64,000 nt of DNA from Asanoa ishikariensis (GCF_900107455.1 NZ_FNQB01000005.1:434001-498000); one strand, 5' to 3'; positions 24,134 through 33,617 are shown, numbered from the stretch's first letter. Translations and numbers: made by a program. Notes: a model not told the origin generated them from the sequence alone.

Positions 24134-26376
24134 GGCACCGGCCGGCCGTTTCCGCGTGGACCCTGTCGATGACCGCCCTCGTGCTGCTTCCGGTCGTCAC
24201 CAACCTCGCCACGGACGCCCTGCCGGACGGGCTCGCCGGGTGGGGCAGCGTAGCCGTGGCGGTGGCGCTCGGGATGGTGGTCACTTGGTTCACCCGCCGC
24301 CGTGGCGCTTTCACCGCTGCGGGGAGCGGCGGGGCGACAGACGAGGTGTCCGGCCCGGGACCGGTGTGGAACATTCCGGCACCCAGTCGGCAGTTCTCCG
24401 GCCGCGCCGAGGAGTTGCAGGCCATGGCTTGCCTCAGCGCGGTGGTGCTGCACGGTATCCCGGGGGTCGGCAAGACGCAGTTGGCTCGGGCGTACTGCCA
24501 GCAGCAGCGGGCGGACGCGGAGATCGGCTGGTGGATCGCCGCCGACGACCGGCTGTCGGTGATCGCCGGGCTAGCCCTGCTCGGCCGGCGACTCGGAATC
24601 CGCACCGAGGATCCGGAGGGCGCCGCGCGCGAGACCGTGCAGCTGCTCGGCGAGCGCGGCCGGTGGCTACTTGTGCTCGACAACGCCGGCACCGAGGAGG
24701 ACCTCTTCGGGTTGATCCCCCCGGCGGGTACCGGCCGGCTGGTCATCACCTCACGCAATCCGGCCTTCGACCGGATCGCCGAGCCGGTGCCGGTGACGCC
24801 GTTCCCGCGCCGGCAGTCGGCACACTTCCTCATCCAGCGCACCGGATCGGCCGACTACCGAGCCGCCGAGGAGGTCGCCGAGCTGGTGGGTAACCTCCCG
24901 CTCGCGCTCGAGCAGGCTGCCGCCTACTGCGCCCTGACCGGGATCAGTCTCGCGGACTATGCCCGCCGGTACCGCAGCGGCCGGGCCCGGCTGCACCGCA
25001 CGGGCGCGCCACCGGACCGGTTGCCGGTCGAGGGCACGCTGCGACTGGCGTTCCGGCAGGCGGCCCGCCGCAATGCCGCCGCCGTCCAGCTTCTGCGGCT
25101 GCTGGCGTTCATGGCACCCACCGCTGCGGTTTCGCGCCGGTGGCTGGTGGCGGCATCCGGAAGCCTGCCGCGACAGTTAGCCCGCGCCGCCCGCGATCCG
25201 CTGGCCCTAGACGCCACGGTGGCGGTACTCCGGCAGACAGCGTTGATCACTGTGGACACCGAGCAGGCCGAATGGAGCATGCACGCGTTAACCGGCGACG
25301 TGATCAGGGACGGGCTCGGTAGGCGCCGTCTCCTATCGCGCATCCCCGGCAATGTGCTCGCCTTTGGCAGCATCCGGCATCTGGACCCCACACTCGCCTG
25401 GGATGACCACCGCTGGGTCCGGGTCGCAATCCGGTTCATCACCGCATCGCTGCCCGGCGACGTCGAGGACCCGGCCGCCTGGACCAGGATGGCCGCAATC
25501 GTTCCGCACGCCGTCTCCGTCCTCGCCCATGCCCAGGATCTCGGGGTGGCGGACGCGTCCTCGGCGACCCTGCGAAACAACATGGGCCGTCTGCTGCTCC
25601 GCCGTGGTGACTACCTAGCCGCCCTGCCCCTGCTACTGGCCGCCGACAACGAGGCGCAAAGCGTGTTCGGCGTGTTTGACCCGGCAAGGCTCGCCTTCCA
25701 GCACGACCTGGCCGAGGCACTCTGCAAGGCGGGGTATCTCGATGAGGCGCAGGACCTGCTGGAAAGCCTGTCGGAGCACGCGGGGACCGTGCTCGGTACC
25801 GACCACGTCGAGGTTGCGATGATCGCGAACGACCTCGGTGTTGTACACCGGGCCCTCGGCCGCACCGAGCAGGCGCGCCTCCTTTTCAACGAAGCGGTGG
25901 CGGGCCTGAGGGCCGCAGGGCGGACGGACACCGTCGGAGCGCTGCCACCCGAGCTGAACCTCGCCGATCTCGACCTGGACGACGGTGACGCGGAGACCGC
26001 CATCGCCCGCTACCGCGCCGCACACGACACCCAGGTACGCCACCTCGGCGCCGACCATCCCCAGACGCTGGTGACCCTCAGCAACCTCGCCGAGGCAAGT
26101 CGCCTCACCGGGCAGCTCTCCGCCGCGGCCGGCCTGCACGAGCAATGCCTCACTAGCCGGCGGCGAGTCCTCGGCGCCGACCACCCCGCGACCTCGGTGT
26201 CGATGAACAACCTGGCTGTCACTTACCAGGCGCTCGGCCGCGCTGACGAGGCACACCAGCTGCTCACCTCGGCCGTCGCCCTGCACGAGCGGGCGCTCGG
26301 AGAGCGGCACGCGTCGTCACGCCGGATGACCGACAACCTGCGCCAGGCCACCACACAGCGGGCCGGCCGAACCTGA
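24130..26376 (+). CDS. NB-ARC STAND ATPase with TPR repeats and N-terminal membrane helices
   Basis: 748 residues from TTG 24130 (ATG 24169 is an alternative). Two hydrophobic segments come first (TALVLLPVVTNLA, GSVAVAVALGMVVTWF), then the NB-ARC domain: Walker A HGIPGVGKTQLA (108-119), Walker B WLLVLDNAG, sensor GRLVITSRNP and the NLPLALEQAAAYC block. From about residue 480 on there are kinesin-light-chain-like TPRs (ADNEAQSVFGVFDPARLAFQ, LGADHPQTLVTLSNLAEASR, VLGADHPATSVSMNNLAVTY). Such STAND proteins sense ligands through the TPRs; many act in antiphage defence or in signalling. The catalytic effector is missing unless the membrane part or the DUF4407 partner provides it. Confidence 0.8.
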   Translation: MRHRPAVSAWTLSMTALVLLPVVTNLATDALPDGLAGWGSVAVAVALGMVVTWFTRRRGAFTAAGSGGATDEVSGPGPVWNIPAPSRQFSGRAEELQAMACLSAVVLHGIPGVGKTQLARAYCQQQRADAEIGWWIAADDRLSVIAGLALLGRRLGIRTEDPEGAARETVQLLGERGRWLLVLDNAGTEEDLFGLIPPAGTGRLVITSRNPAFDRIAEPVPVTPFPRRQSAHFLIQRTGSADYRAAEEVAELVGNLPLALEQAAAYCALTGISLADYARRYRSGRARLHRTGAPPDRLPVEGTLRLAFRQAARRNAAAVQLLRLLAFMAPTAAVSRRWLVAASGSLPRQLARAARDPLALDATVAVLRQTALITVDTEQAEWSMHALTGDVIRDGLGRRRLLSRIPGNVLAFGSIRHLDPTLAWDDHRWVRVAIRFITASLPGDVEDPAAWTRMAAIVPHAVSVLAHAQDLGVADASSATLRNNMGRLLLRRGDYLAALPLLLAADNEAQSVFGVFDPARLAFQHDLAEALCKAGYLDEAQDLLESLSEHAGTVLGTDHVEVAMIANDLGVVHRALGRTEQARLLFNEAVAGLRAAGRTDTVGALPPELNLADLDLDDGDAETAIARYRAAHDTQVRHLGADHPQTLVTLSNLAEASRLTGQLSAAAGLHEQCLTSRRRVLGADHPATSVSMNNLAVTYQALGRADEAHQLLTSAVALHERALGERHASSRRMTDNLRQATTQRAGRT

Positions 26377-26678
26377 ACGCGCCACCAGCATTCCCACCCG
26401 TAAGGTCGGCTCCGAGACGCTCCACATTGGGTGTGGCCAAACTCACGGCCGGCTGTTGGCCGACTACTCGGGCTGAGGAGACGACTGGGCAGCACGGCGG
26501 CGGGCGAGCTCCCTGGGTTGATGGCAACAGATCCGACGTCGTTTGTGCCGCACCGCCAGCCGGCGCCGGCACGGCCGATAACGTCCTGATTCCGTGGCCG
26601 GTAGGCCACGGATCCGTCTTCGAAGCCCGAGGCGGCCGGAGACGGCCCGAGGATCGGTGCTGGAAGGACGCTCGTGTG
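26377..26678. other. intergenic gap between converging genes
   Basis: About 300 bases separating the + strand STAND gene from the - strand replication-relaxation gene. No gene or clear hairpin seen. Confidence 0.5.
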
Positions 26679-27656
26679 TCAGCTGGTTGTGTCGATGAGC
26701 AGCCGGAGCGGGTGGTCCTCGGGTCGCGCCGGTCCGGGGTTCAGCGGGCCGGGTAGGCCGTGGCTGCTGGGCAGGTCGGCCAGGGTGAGCCGGTGGCGGC
26801 CGTTGCCGGCCAGCCGCCACACCGGGCCGGCCGGGTCGAGTCCGGATTCCGGCGAGGTGGTGGCGACGACAAGAGTCGGTTCCGGCCGGTCGACAAGCTT
26901 GCGGTGCAGGTTCTGCTCCCGCAGCCGGCTGGGCAGGACGAACAGGATCGGATACTGCGGTCCGCCCTCGGCGCGCAGTTTGCGCTGCGAGGCCAGCTTG
27001 TCGACCAGCCGGCCGATCGGTTCAGTACCGCGGTCCATTTCGAGGAAGAACCCGGTCTCCGCGTCGCCGGTGGTCCATACGCCGTGGCCGTCGGGTTTGA
27101 TGCGGTGACCGAACGCCGCTGCGGTGGTGCCCTCGGACCACGACCGGGTCAGATCCGCACCCGGCCGATTCCGGGCGTGCACGAGTAGCGACACGAAAAA
27201 GTCGTTGACCGCGAGCAGGTGCGCCAGTGTGGGACTGGCGTAGGCGCGGTCTTGACGCTCTCGCAGGGTCTTGGCGGTAGGTGGGCTCTCGCCGCGGGAC
27301 AGGGCGCAGTACCGGGCGGCCAGCACGCCGGGCAGCCAGCAGACCGGATTGGGCGCCCCGGGCCGGTTGCGGATGAACCGGTCGAGGAACCCGATGTGGC
27401 GTAGCAGCTGCAGGCGGTGCCGGCAGGTGGTGGGGTTGGAGAAAAAGACCGCGTTGATGTGCTCTGTGGTAAGGGTCGTGTGTTCGTCCAGCAGCAGCGC
27501 GATGGTGTAGTCGCGAGGGCGCAGGCGATGGGAGACGTCGACGAGCGTCCGGCCGGCGGTCCGACGAGTGTCGTTCGTGCGGACGACGATGACGGGTGCA
27601 TCCCCTGTGGAGAGTTCCCCTGGGGGGAAGTGTCGGGATTCGGTGTGTGCGGGCAT
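26679..27656 (-). CDS. replication-relaxation family protein
   Basis: 325 residues; ATG 27656 with GTAGGAGC upstream. The N-terminal winged-helix-like region (LRPRDYTIALLLDEHTTLTT, CRHRLQLLRHIGFLDRF) and the conserved WLPGVLAARYCAL are followed by LLAVNDFFVSLLVHAR and the acidic motif FFLEMDRGTEP. These match the Replic_Relax family found in actinobacterial plasmids and mobile elements, whose members are thought to act in element replication or strand relaxation. It sits directly downstream of the VirD4-like ATPase, where a DNA-processing protein would be expected. No separate relaxase is recognised in the window. Confidence 0.82.
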   Translation of the reverse strand: MPAHTESRHFPPGELSTGDAPVIVVRTNDTRRTAGRTLVDVSHRLRPRDYTIALLLDEHTTLTTEHINAVFFSNPTTCRHRLQLLRHIGFLDRFIRNRPGAPNPVCWLPGVLAARYCALSRGESPPTAKTLRERQDRAYASPTLAHLLAVNDFFVSLLVHARNRPGADLTRSWSEGTTAAAFGHRIKPDGHGVWTTGDAETGFFLEMDRGTEPIGRLVDKLASQRKLRAEGGPQYPILFVLPSRLREQNLHRKLVDRPEPTLVVATTSPESGLDPAGPVWRLAGNGRHRLTLADLPSSHGLPGPLNPGPARPEDHPLRLLIDTTS

Positions 27657-27842
27657 GACGGCTCCTACCTGGGCTGTCGGGTGGGTGGGGGCGGCCTGGC
27701 CCCGGCAGTACGGCGCCGGGTGCTGGCCGAGTCAGCGGCCGCAGCGGCGACCGGGTGCTGGCCAGGTCGGCAGACTCGGGCCGGCGTTACCAGCGGGACC
27801 GATCTGGTGACCGGCGGGTGACAGGGCGTACGCTTGCGGTGT

Positions 27843-27883
27843 CCCTCAGCGGCTTCCCCCGTGGTCGCTGAGGGGCGTTTTCG
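27843..27883 (+). terminator. intrinsic terminator on the + strand in a minus-strand region
   Basis: CCCTCAGCG (27843-27851), 14-base loop, CGCTGAGGG (27866-27874), then GCGTTTTCG. The T-run lies on the + side, while both flanking genes run on the minus strand. It could end an unannotated short + strand RNA or block readthrough. Confidence 0.55.
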
Positions 27884-27971
27884 ATCACCGCTGTGACGCG
27901 CGGGCCGGCCGTCGCGATGCAGATCCAGGAACGGCCACACGCTCGGCGCGTTGCGTGACGGCGCTGTTGGG

Positions 27972-30560
27972 TCACGCCGCGTGCTGTTGGGTGGCTGTTG
28001 GATCGTCCGGCTCGTGGTTTTCGCCGTTCAGCGGTTCGCCCGGGTCGCCGGGGGTCTCGTCGTCGCTGCTCGGCGGGTCGTCGACACCGGCGCGTTGGGC
28101 GATGGCCGATCGGTTCCCGGCAGGGCCGATGCCGTTGGCTGCCGCGGCTTGCCTGACTGCGGTGGCCTCGCCGACCAGAGGCCGTGGCGGGCTGGTCCGC
28201 AGGGTGAACGCGGCGGTTTCGCGGCTGTTGACGACGAGCCGGCACGCTGCCCGGTACGCGTCCAGGTGGGACAGATCGTGCTCGTCGAGCTCGGGCATGG
28301 TGTGCCGGGCCAGCTGGTGGGCGTCTTCGGGAGCGCAGCTGAAGAACACCTTGCTGCGGGCGTTGGCGGAGATCGCCAATTGCGTCTCGCGGGGCATCTG
28401 CGCCAGGTTCTGGTGCGCCAGCACGAGTCCGAAGTGGTAGCCCCGTGCCTCGGCGAGCATGTCGCCGACCGAGCCTGGCAGATTCAAGAAGTTGTGCGCC
28501 TCGTCGATGTAGGCGAAGCCGTCCCGCCGTTCGGGTTCAGGCAACCGGGTCCGTCCGGTCGCGGCCTGCCAGGCCGAGGCCAGGACAAAGCTGCCCATCA
28601 GCCGTGCGGTCTCCTCGCCGATCTGGCCCTTGGGGAGCCGGGCCAGGAGGATGCCGCCGTCGAGGACCCGCCGCATGTCGAAGCTCGAGCGGGGAGCGCC
28701 GAGGGTGCGGCGGACGAAATCGCGCAGCAGGAATGCGCGCAGGCGGGACAGCACGGGGCCGATCACCTGTGCCCGCAGCGGCGGCGGGGTCGACTCGAAC
28801 CATTCCCAGTAGCCGCGCAGGCCCTCCGGATCGTCGAGGTCCTCGGTGAACTGGTACCGGAACTTGCGGTCGTTGAGCAGCGGCGGGATCAGCGTCAGGG
28901 TGGCGTTGGCTTTGCGCAGCAGCGTCAGGCACGACACCCGCAAGGTGTCGTCGATCCGTGGGCCCCAGTGCTTGGCGAAGATCCGGGAGAAGATGCTGAC
29001 GATGTTGTCCACGACCAGGTCGTGGTCGTCGCCCTGCAGCGGGTTGAGCGTGGTTCCCGCGGGCTGGTCCGGGTCGATGATGGTCAGCCGTTTGGCGTGG
29101 CTGACCGGGATCCGGTTGAGCAAGTCAAGGACCAGGTCGCCTCGGGGGTCGATGACCACGACGCCGCGGCGGGCGTGGATGTCGTCAAGGATCATGTTGA
29201 GCAGCAGCGTGCTTTTGCCGGAGCCGGTGGAGCCGAGCACGTGCAGATGCTGGCGGGCGTCAACAACGTTGAGAGCGACGGAATGGCCGCCGACCTCGGC
29301 TTTGCCGAGCACCTTGGTGTCGCGGCCGCCGGCGGCGACGGTGATCGGTGCGGGCATCGCCTTGGCGCGAGCCCGGTCCAGACCCGGCACGGCGATGTCC
29401 TGCGGCAGCGCCGCGATGCTCGCCAGCTCGGACGCCGACAACAGAAAGCCACGTCGCAGCATCCGAGCGGCCAACACCGGGCCCGGATGCTTGACCGACC
29501 GGCGGCGGAGCCGGTTGCGGCTGGTCCAGGACCCGAACGCGGACGCGATGCCGTTGGCAACGGTGACCAGCCGCGGTGTGAGGTCGTCGGGGTCGCTGCC
29601 GCGGGGGTTGGTGTGCGCGACGCCGAAGCGCAGCGCCACCTCCCACTGGGTGCCGGTGAGCTTGTCGACCCCGGCGCGGGCGTCGCGCTCACGCTGCGGA
29701 TCACTGCCCGGGATCGGCGTGTGCCGCGCGGCGAGACGGACATGGCGGCTGCTGCTGCTGAACAGCTCCAGTGCGAGGTCGAGGCCGCCGCGTAGCCAGG
29801 TGGCGGGGTCGAGCAGGCCGGGTGGAGGTTGGCCGGTGCGCAGCCCTTGGACGCCGCGTCGCAGGCGACGGATCTGCCGGCCGGTGGCGGGCCGGGCCAG
29901 GACCTGCACGCAGGCGGATTCGGCGTGGTGCAGGCCGGACGCGGCGGCGATCAGTGTGCGCATCGGGTCGTTGTTGTGGTCGGTCTGCAGCGGATACCAG
30001 GCCGGTAGGGTCGGGGCGAGCACGCCACCGACGCTGAGAGCGTCTAGGGGCAGTGGCGGGTCGGCGTCGGCGACGGCGTGTGCCGCGCCGGGCCAGGCGC
30101 CGCGGATCGCGGCCTGGATCGGACCGCGTGCGATGGTCGCCGGTACCCAGATCGCGATGGTCAGTTCCCGGCCGCTCCACCGGTACTCCATGGCGATGTG
30201 GGGGCGGCCGTCGCGGAGCTGGCGGCGCCAGCCGGTGTGCAGGATCTCGGCCAGGGTGGCCCACAAGGTGGCAGCGCCGTCCGAGTCGACTTCTGGCGGC
30301 GGGCTGATGGTGATCAGCTGGGCATGGCCGGCCATCCGAACATGCCGACGGCCTGTCACCGCGGCGCGCAGGGCGACGCCGCAGCCGAGGAGGAGTACCG
30401 CGACGAGCACGAGCCAGGGCCGGTCCCGGGACCAGCCGACGACGGCGGTGGCGGTGTCGAGGAGCCACTGCGACGGAGCGGGCAGCGCCGGCGTGCCGGG
30501 AGACGGTGTGGGTGGTGCGGAAAACGCCGTGAGGGTTGCGTAGAGAGTTCTGGTGTTCAT
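27972..30560 (-). CDS. VirD4/TraG-like conjugative coupling ATPase
   Basis: 862 residues; ATG 30560. One membrane helix near residues 47-65 (PWLVLVAVLLLGCGVAL) is followed by a 350-residue beta-rich region and the motor domain with Walker A LGSTGSGKSTLLL (about 442) and Walker B GFAYIDEAHNFL (about 680), then LAHQNLAQMP. It belongs to the type IV secretory DNA-transfer ATPases that recruit the relaxed DNA and pump it to the channel. The C-terminal tail is disordered and ends in PTATQQHAA; its DNA holds three TGTTGG boxes. A strong terminator-like hairpin stands 31 bases before its start, separating it from the VirB4-like gene. Confidence 0.85.
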   Translation of the reverse strand: MNTRTLYATLTAFSAPPTPSPGTPALPAPSQWLLDTATAVVGWSRDRPWLVLVAVLLLGCGVALRAAVTGRRHVRMAGHAQLITISPPPEVDSDGAATLWATLAEILHTGWRRQLRDGRPHIAMEYRWSGRELTIAIWVPATIARGPIQAAIRGAWPGAAHAVADADPPLPLDALSVGGVLAPTLPAWYPLQTDHNNDPMRTLIAAASGLHHAESACVQVLARPATGRQIRRLRRGVQGLRTGQPPPGLLDPATWLRGGLDLALELFSSSSRHVRLAARHTPIPGSDPQRERDARAGVDKLTGTQWEVALRFGVAHTNPRGSDPDDLTPRLVTVANGIASAFGSWTSRNRLRRRSVKHPGPVLAARMLRRGFLLSASELASIAALPQDIAVPGLDRARAKAMPAPITVAAGGRDTKVLGKAEVGGHSVALNVVDARQHLHVLGSTGSGKSTLLLNMILDDIHARRGVVVIDPRGDLVLDLLNRIPVSHAKRLTIIDPDQPAGTTLNPLQGDDHDLVVDNIVSIFSRIFAKHWGPRIDDTLRVSCLTLLRKANATLTLIPPLLNDRKFRYQFTEDLDDPEGLRGYWEWFESTPPPLRAQVIGPVLSRLRAFLLRDFVRRTLGAPRSSFDMRRVLDGGILLARLPKGQIGEETARLMGSFVLASAWQAATGRTRLPEPERRDGFAYIDEAHNFLNLPGSVGDMLAEARGYHFGLVLAHQNLAQMPRETQLAISANARSKVFFSCAPEDAHQLARHTMPELDEHDLSHLDAYRAACRLVVNSRETAAFTLRTSPPRPLVGEATAVRQAAAANGIGPAGNRSAIAQRAGVDDPPSSDDETPGDPGEPLNGENHEPDDPTATQQHAA

Positions 30561-30581
30561 TGGTCTGGACCTTTCGGAGAA

Positions 30582-30623
30582 CGAAAAAGGGGCCGTGAGC
30601 CGCCATTTCTGGCGGCCCACGGC
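30582..30623 (-). terminator. strong intrinsic terminator between the VirB4-like and VirD4-like genes
   Basis: Minus strand: 15-bp stem (GGCCGTGGGCCGCCA with TGGCGGCTCACGGCC, one G-U pair), GAAA tetraloop, then CCTTTTTCG. It lies 50 bases after the VirB4-like stop and 20-odd bases before the next start. It is the only hairpin of the backbone with both a tetraloop and a clear T-run. Confidence 0.85.
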
Positions 30624-30675
30624 CCTGGGATGGTTGTGTTAGCTCACAGCCGGTTCGGCGGAGGCGCGTGCGGAT

Positions 30676-32475
30676 TCACTCGTCGTTGGGCAGTTCCAGG
30701 TCTCCGATGCACAGCTGGTGTTCCCGCTTGTGCGCCACGGCTTGGAAGCCGACGCGGTGGGCGCCCGAGATCAGCAGGCCCTCGCCTCGGCGGGAGGTGA
30801 GCAGGATCCGTGCCTCACCGCCGGTGAGCCCGAACGCGTCGGCGACGAGATCGATCGCCTGCGGTGCCTGCCGCAACAGGATCTGCGTGGCGGCGTTGGC
30901 GATGACGACCTGCCCGAGGTCGGAGCCGAGCAGGTCACCCACGTCCTGGGTGATGACTGCCAGGCCAGCTCGCCGTTTACGGGCGGATTTCGACAGGCGC
31001 GATAGGAACTTGGCGCCCTCGCCGTCACGCAGCAAGGTCCAGGCCTCGTCGACCACGACCAGCCGCCGCGGGGTGTCCGCCGAGTGCACGGCTGGGGTGT
31101 CGACCTCCCGCCAGATCGCGTCGAGCGCGAGGAGCATCCCGGGAGCGCGTAGCTCGTCGGCGAGCTGCCGCGTCGACCAGCACACCAACTGTCCGCTAGG
31201 GACAGTTGTGGTCGGCCCGTCGAAAAGTTCCCGGAACGAGCCTGTCGTCCAGGGCGTCAGGCGCGCCGCGAGCGTGTCGGCGGCGTCGGTGCTCTGGTTG
31301 TTGAGCGCGGTGGCGACGTCCCGTAGCAGCGGCGCCTGCCGGTGCCAGGTGTTCGGGTCGTTGGAGATCCCGGCCTGGTCGTAGGCGTCGTTGATCGCCT
31401 TGTCCAGCGCGGCTCGCTCCGACGGCGGCGGCTGTTGCCCCAACAACACCGAGATCAACGTGTGCAGGAACAGTGCGCGGTACGTGCGTGCCTGCGGGCG
31501 GAGGTCGCCCGGCGGGATGTCCAGTGGGTTGAGGCGGACGCCGCCGGCGCCCAGTGCGATGGTGACACCGCCGACCGCGTCGGCCAGGCGGATGTACTCG
31601 TTGTCCGGATCGATCACTGCCACGTGCACGTTGTCGGCCAGCGAGCGCAGCACTTCGAGCTTGACGAAATAGCTTTTGCCGGCGCCGGAGCGGGCGAGGA
31701 CAACGCTGTTGGCGTTGTCTTGCGCCCACCGGTCCCACCACACGACGCCGTTGCTGTCCGGGTTCAGGCCGTAGAGCATGCCGCCGGTGGCGCCGGGCTC
31801 GCCGGGCAGCGGCGCCGGTAGATCGGCTGAGGCTAGCGGGAACGCCGACGCGATCGCGTCGGTGTCCATCACTCGGCGCATCTCGAGCCCGTCCGTGGCT
31901 AGGGGCAGGGTGGCGGTCCAGCCCTGCAGCTGCCGCCATGTCGCGGGTTGGGTGTCCAGCAGCACGGAGGCGGCGGTGGCCCGCACATGCGCGACCGCGT
32001 CGTCGAGCTCGTCGAGGCCGGCGGCGTGCACGCACAGGTAGAGCCCGACGCGGAAGAGCTTGCTGTGGCCGCGGGCGATCCGGTCAGCGAGCTCGGCGGC
32101 GTCGTCGGCGGCGGCCTCGGTGATCGGGTCGACCAAGCGGCCTTTGTCCGAATCGGTACGCCGATTGGACTCCAACCGTGCGCGCTGCTTACGCAGACGG
32201 GCCGCGGCCACCGTCGGGGCGAGGGGGTCGATGTAGACGACGACGTCGAGCCGGCCGGGCCAGGCCAGCAGCGGGTCCAACCACGCCGGGCCGACCACGG
32301 CCGGGTAGCCGGTGACGATCAGTGTGGCCGCATACCCGTCTCCGACCCGCAGGTAGCGGGGGGTGTTCTGGATTGCTGCCGGGCCCAGAACGGCCGCGAG
32401 CCCGGCCGCATCGGCCGGGCTCGCGTCGGTAGATGTCGGGCTTCGTCGTGGCAGCAGGCGCTGCAACATGGACAT
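30676..32475 (-). CDS. VirB4-like conjugative ATPase
   Basis: 599 residues; ATG 32475 with CAGGAGA. The N-terminal domain (GYAATLIVTGYPAVVGPAWL) is followed by ATPase motifs LARSGAGKSYFVKLEVLRSL (about 258) and RRLVVVDEAWTLLRDGEGAK (about 470), then ITQDVGDLLGSDLGQVVIAN, in which the QDV and N residues are typical of VirB4/TraE. It powers pilus or channel assembly of a type IV secretion system adapted to a Gram-positive envelope. The gene starts two bases past the PrgI-like stop. Confidence 0.87.
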   Translation of the reverse strand: MSMLQRLLPRRSPTSTDASPADAAGLAAVLGPAAIQNTPRYLRVGDGYAATLIVTGYPAVVGPAWLDPLLAWPGRLDVVVYIDPLAPTVAAARLRKQRARLESNRRTDSDKGRLVDPITEAAADDAAELADRIARGHSKLFRVGLYLCVHAAGLDELDDAVAHVRATAASVLLDTQPATWRQLQGWTATLPLATDGLEMRRVMDTDAIASAFPLASADLPAPLPGEPGATGGMLYGLNPDSNGVVWWDRWAQDNANSVVLARSGAGKSYFVKLEVLRSLADNVHVAVIDPDNEYIRLADAVGGVTIALGAGGVRLNPLDIPPGDLRPQARTYRALFLHTLISVLLGQQPPPSERAALDKAINDAYDQAGISNDPNTWHRQAPLLRDVATALNNQSTDAADTLAARLTPWTTGSFRELFDGPTTTVPSGQLVCWSTRQLADELRAPGMLLALDAIWREVDTPAVHSADTPRRLVVVDEAWTLLRDGEGAKFLSRLSKSARKRRAGLAVITQDVGDLLGSDLGQVVIANAATQILLRQAPQAIDLVADAFGLTGGEARILLTSRRGEGLLISGAHRVGFQAVAHKREHQLCIGDLELPNDE

Positions 32476-32476
32476 G

Positions 32477-33415
32477 TCAGTCTCCTGGTCCGGTGACGGC
32501 TTGATCGGGCAAGGCGCGGGCCCAGCTGGCGTCGCTCGGGGTGTACGGGTCGGTGGCGCAGGCGAGTACCGCGGCAGCCCGGCCGCCGTCCAGGACGGCG
32601 GTCTGCGCCCCCAACGCGGACAGAGCGGAGGCTGCGTGTTCGGCGCGGCGCAGCACTTCGGTGTCGCGGCCCTTGTCGCCGGCCGCGGTGACCGCGACGG
32701 TCACCGTTCGCCACAACGGGTCCCGTCGCACGGCCAGATCGTCCAGGAACGCCGCGTAGTCGTGCGCGGCGCCGGCCAGCGCGGGATTGCCGATGGTCTC
32801 GGCGTTGTCGACGATGCGCTGGGCGTGGCCGGACAGGTCGACTCGCTGGGCGGAGATCACGATCTGCACCGGTCCGGACAGCGAGTTCAGCCACCGGCCG
32901 TAGCTGCCGATCAGGGCGGCCTGCTCGTCGCCGTTGCGCAGCCCGATGTTCACGGTGGTGGAGGCGACCAGGGCCACCGCGTGCGACCCGGCGTCGATGA
33001 CGCCGGCGTCGCTGATCGCGTTGGCCGGCAGCCGCAGCACCGGTACGTGCGCGGCTGGTGCCTCGGTGGATGGGGTCCACGCCGGTGCGGTCGCGGGCCG
33101 ACCTGTTGCGGCTGGGGCCAGCCGCTTCGCACTACGGGTGTGCTGCACCGCGGCCAGTAGCCAGGCGTCCATGGACAGCCCGTCGCGGCGGCCCAGCGCG
33201 AGGACGGTGGCAGCCCCGGCGAGCGGGATGAGGATGGCGATGAGCACCGTCTGCGGAAGGAGGCCGCCGACGGAACGGAAGATGCCGTAGCCGAGCACGC
33301 CGGTTACGGCGAGGATGGCCAATTGCCGTGCCGTCAATCCGTAGACGATCTTGTCTGGGGTGTCGACGTCGGCGGGAATCCGGGTTTGTGGGGACGCGTC
33401 GTCGTTACCCCTCAT
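32477..33415 (-). CDS. PrgI/VirB3-like membrane protein
   Basis: 312 residues. Early motif IPADVDTPDKIVYGLTARQL, then two adjacent membrane helices (LAILAVTGVLGYGIF and TVLIAILIPLAGAATVLAL) give the PrgI-family N-terminus, the VirB3 equivalent of Gram-positive T4SS. The C-terminal 200 residues form a soluble alpha/beta domain (GPVQIVISAQRVDLSGHAQR) seen in the long actinobacterial versions. It overlaps the stop of the 70-residue gene by 11 bases and precedes the VirB4-like gene, as VirB3-VirB4 pairs usually do. Confidence 0.78.
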   Translation of the reverse strand: MRGNDDASPQTRIPADVDTPDKIVYGLTARQLAILAVTGVLGYGIFRSVGGLLPQTVLIAILIPLAGAATVLALGRRDGLSMDAWLLAAVQHTRSAKRLAPAATGRPATAPAWTPSTEAPAAHVPVLRLPANAISDAGVIDAGSHAVALVASTTVNIGLRNGDEQAALIGSYGRWLNSLSGPVQIVISAQRVDLSGHAQRIVDNAETIGNPALAGAAHDYAAFLDDLAVRRDPLWRTVTVAVTAAGDKGRDTEVLRRAEHAASALSALGAQTAVLDGGRAAAVLACATDPYTPSDASWARALPDQAVTGPGD

Positions 33416-33617
33416 GGCGGCCGCCCGGGTTCGAGGTGGTGCGGGCTTTCATGGCCTTGGTGTAGACGTCGACGCCTTCCGCGATCTCCTGGCGGGTGTA
33501 GGGATAGATGGGCCGGCCGGTCGGCCAGGCGATCGCGACGATGTCGGGGCGCTCTGTGGTGTCCATGACGGGCGTCGCAGTTCTCATCGCTTCTTCGGTC
33601 GCGTGCTGCGAGGTCAC
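33405..33617 (-). CDS. 70-residue small protein sharing a C-terminal motif with the pilin-like gene
   Basis: GTG 33617 with GAAAGGAAA upstream, reading VTSQHATEEAMRTATPVMDT. The second half holds RPIYPYTRQEIAEGVDVYTK. The next protein upstream (33712-34737) has a matching block, RAVRPYTREEIVGGVDLYTP. The shared motif suggests that both bind the same partner or are substrates of the same machine. No membrane helix. Confidence 0.65.
   Translation of the reverse strand: MTSQHATEEAMRTATPVMDTTERPDIVAIAWPTGRPIYPYTRQEIAEGVDVYTKAMKARTTSNPGGRHEG

Noticed and set aside
24130-26376. Reading the NB-ARC/TPR protein as FxsT of the RiPP system
   Set aside because: It is 30 kb from the RiPP cluster and paired with DUF4407, with no small FxSxx-type ORF nearby.
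27660-27880. tRNA or attachment-site tRNA
   Set aside because: No cloverleaf arms or T-loop motif could be drawn; only a terminator hairpin.
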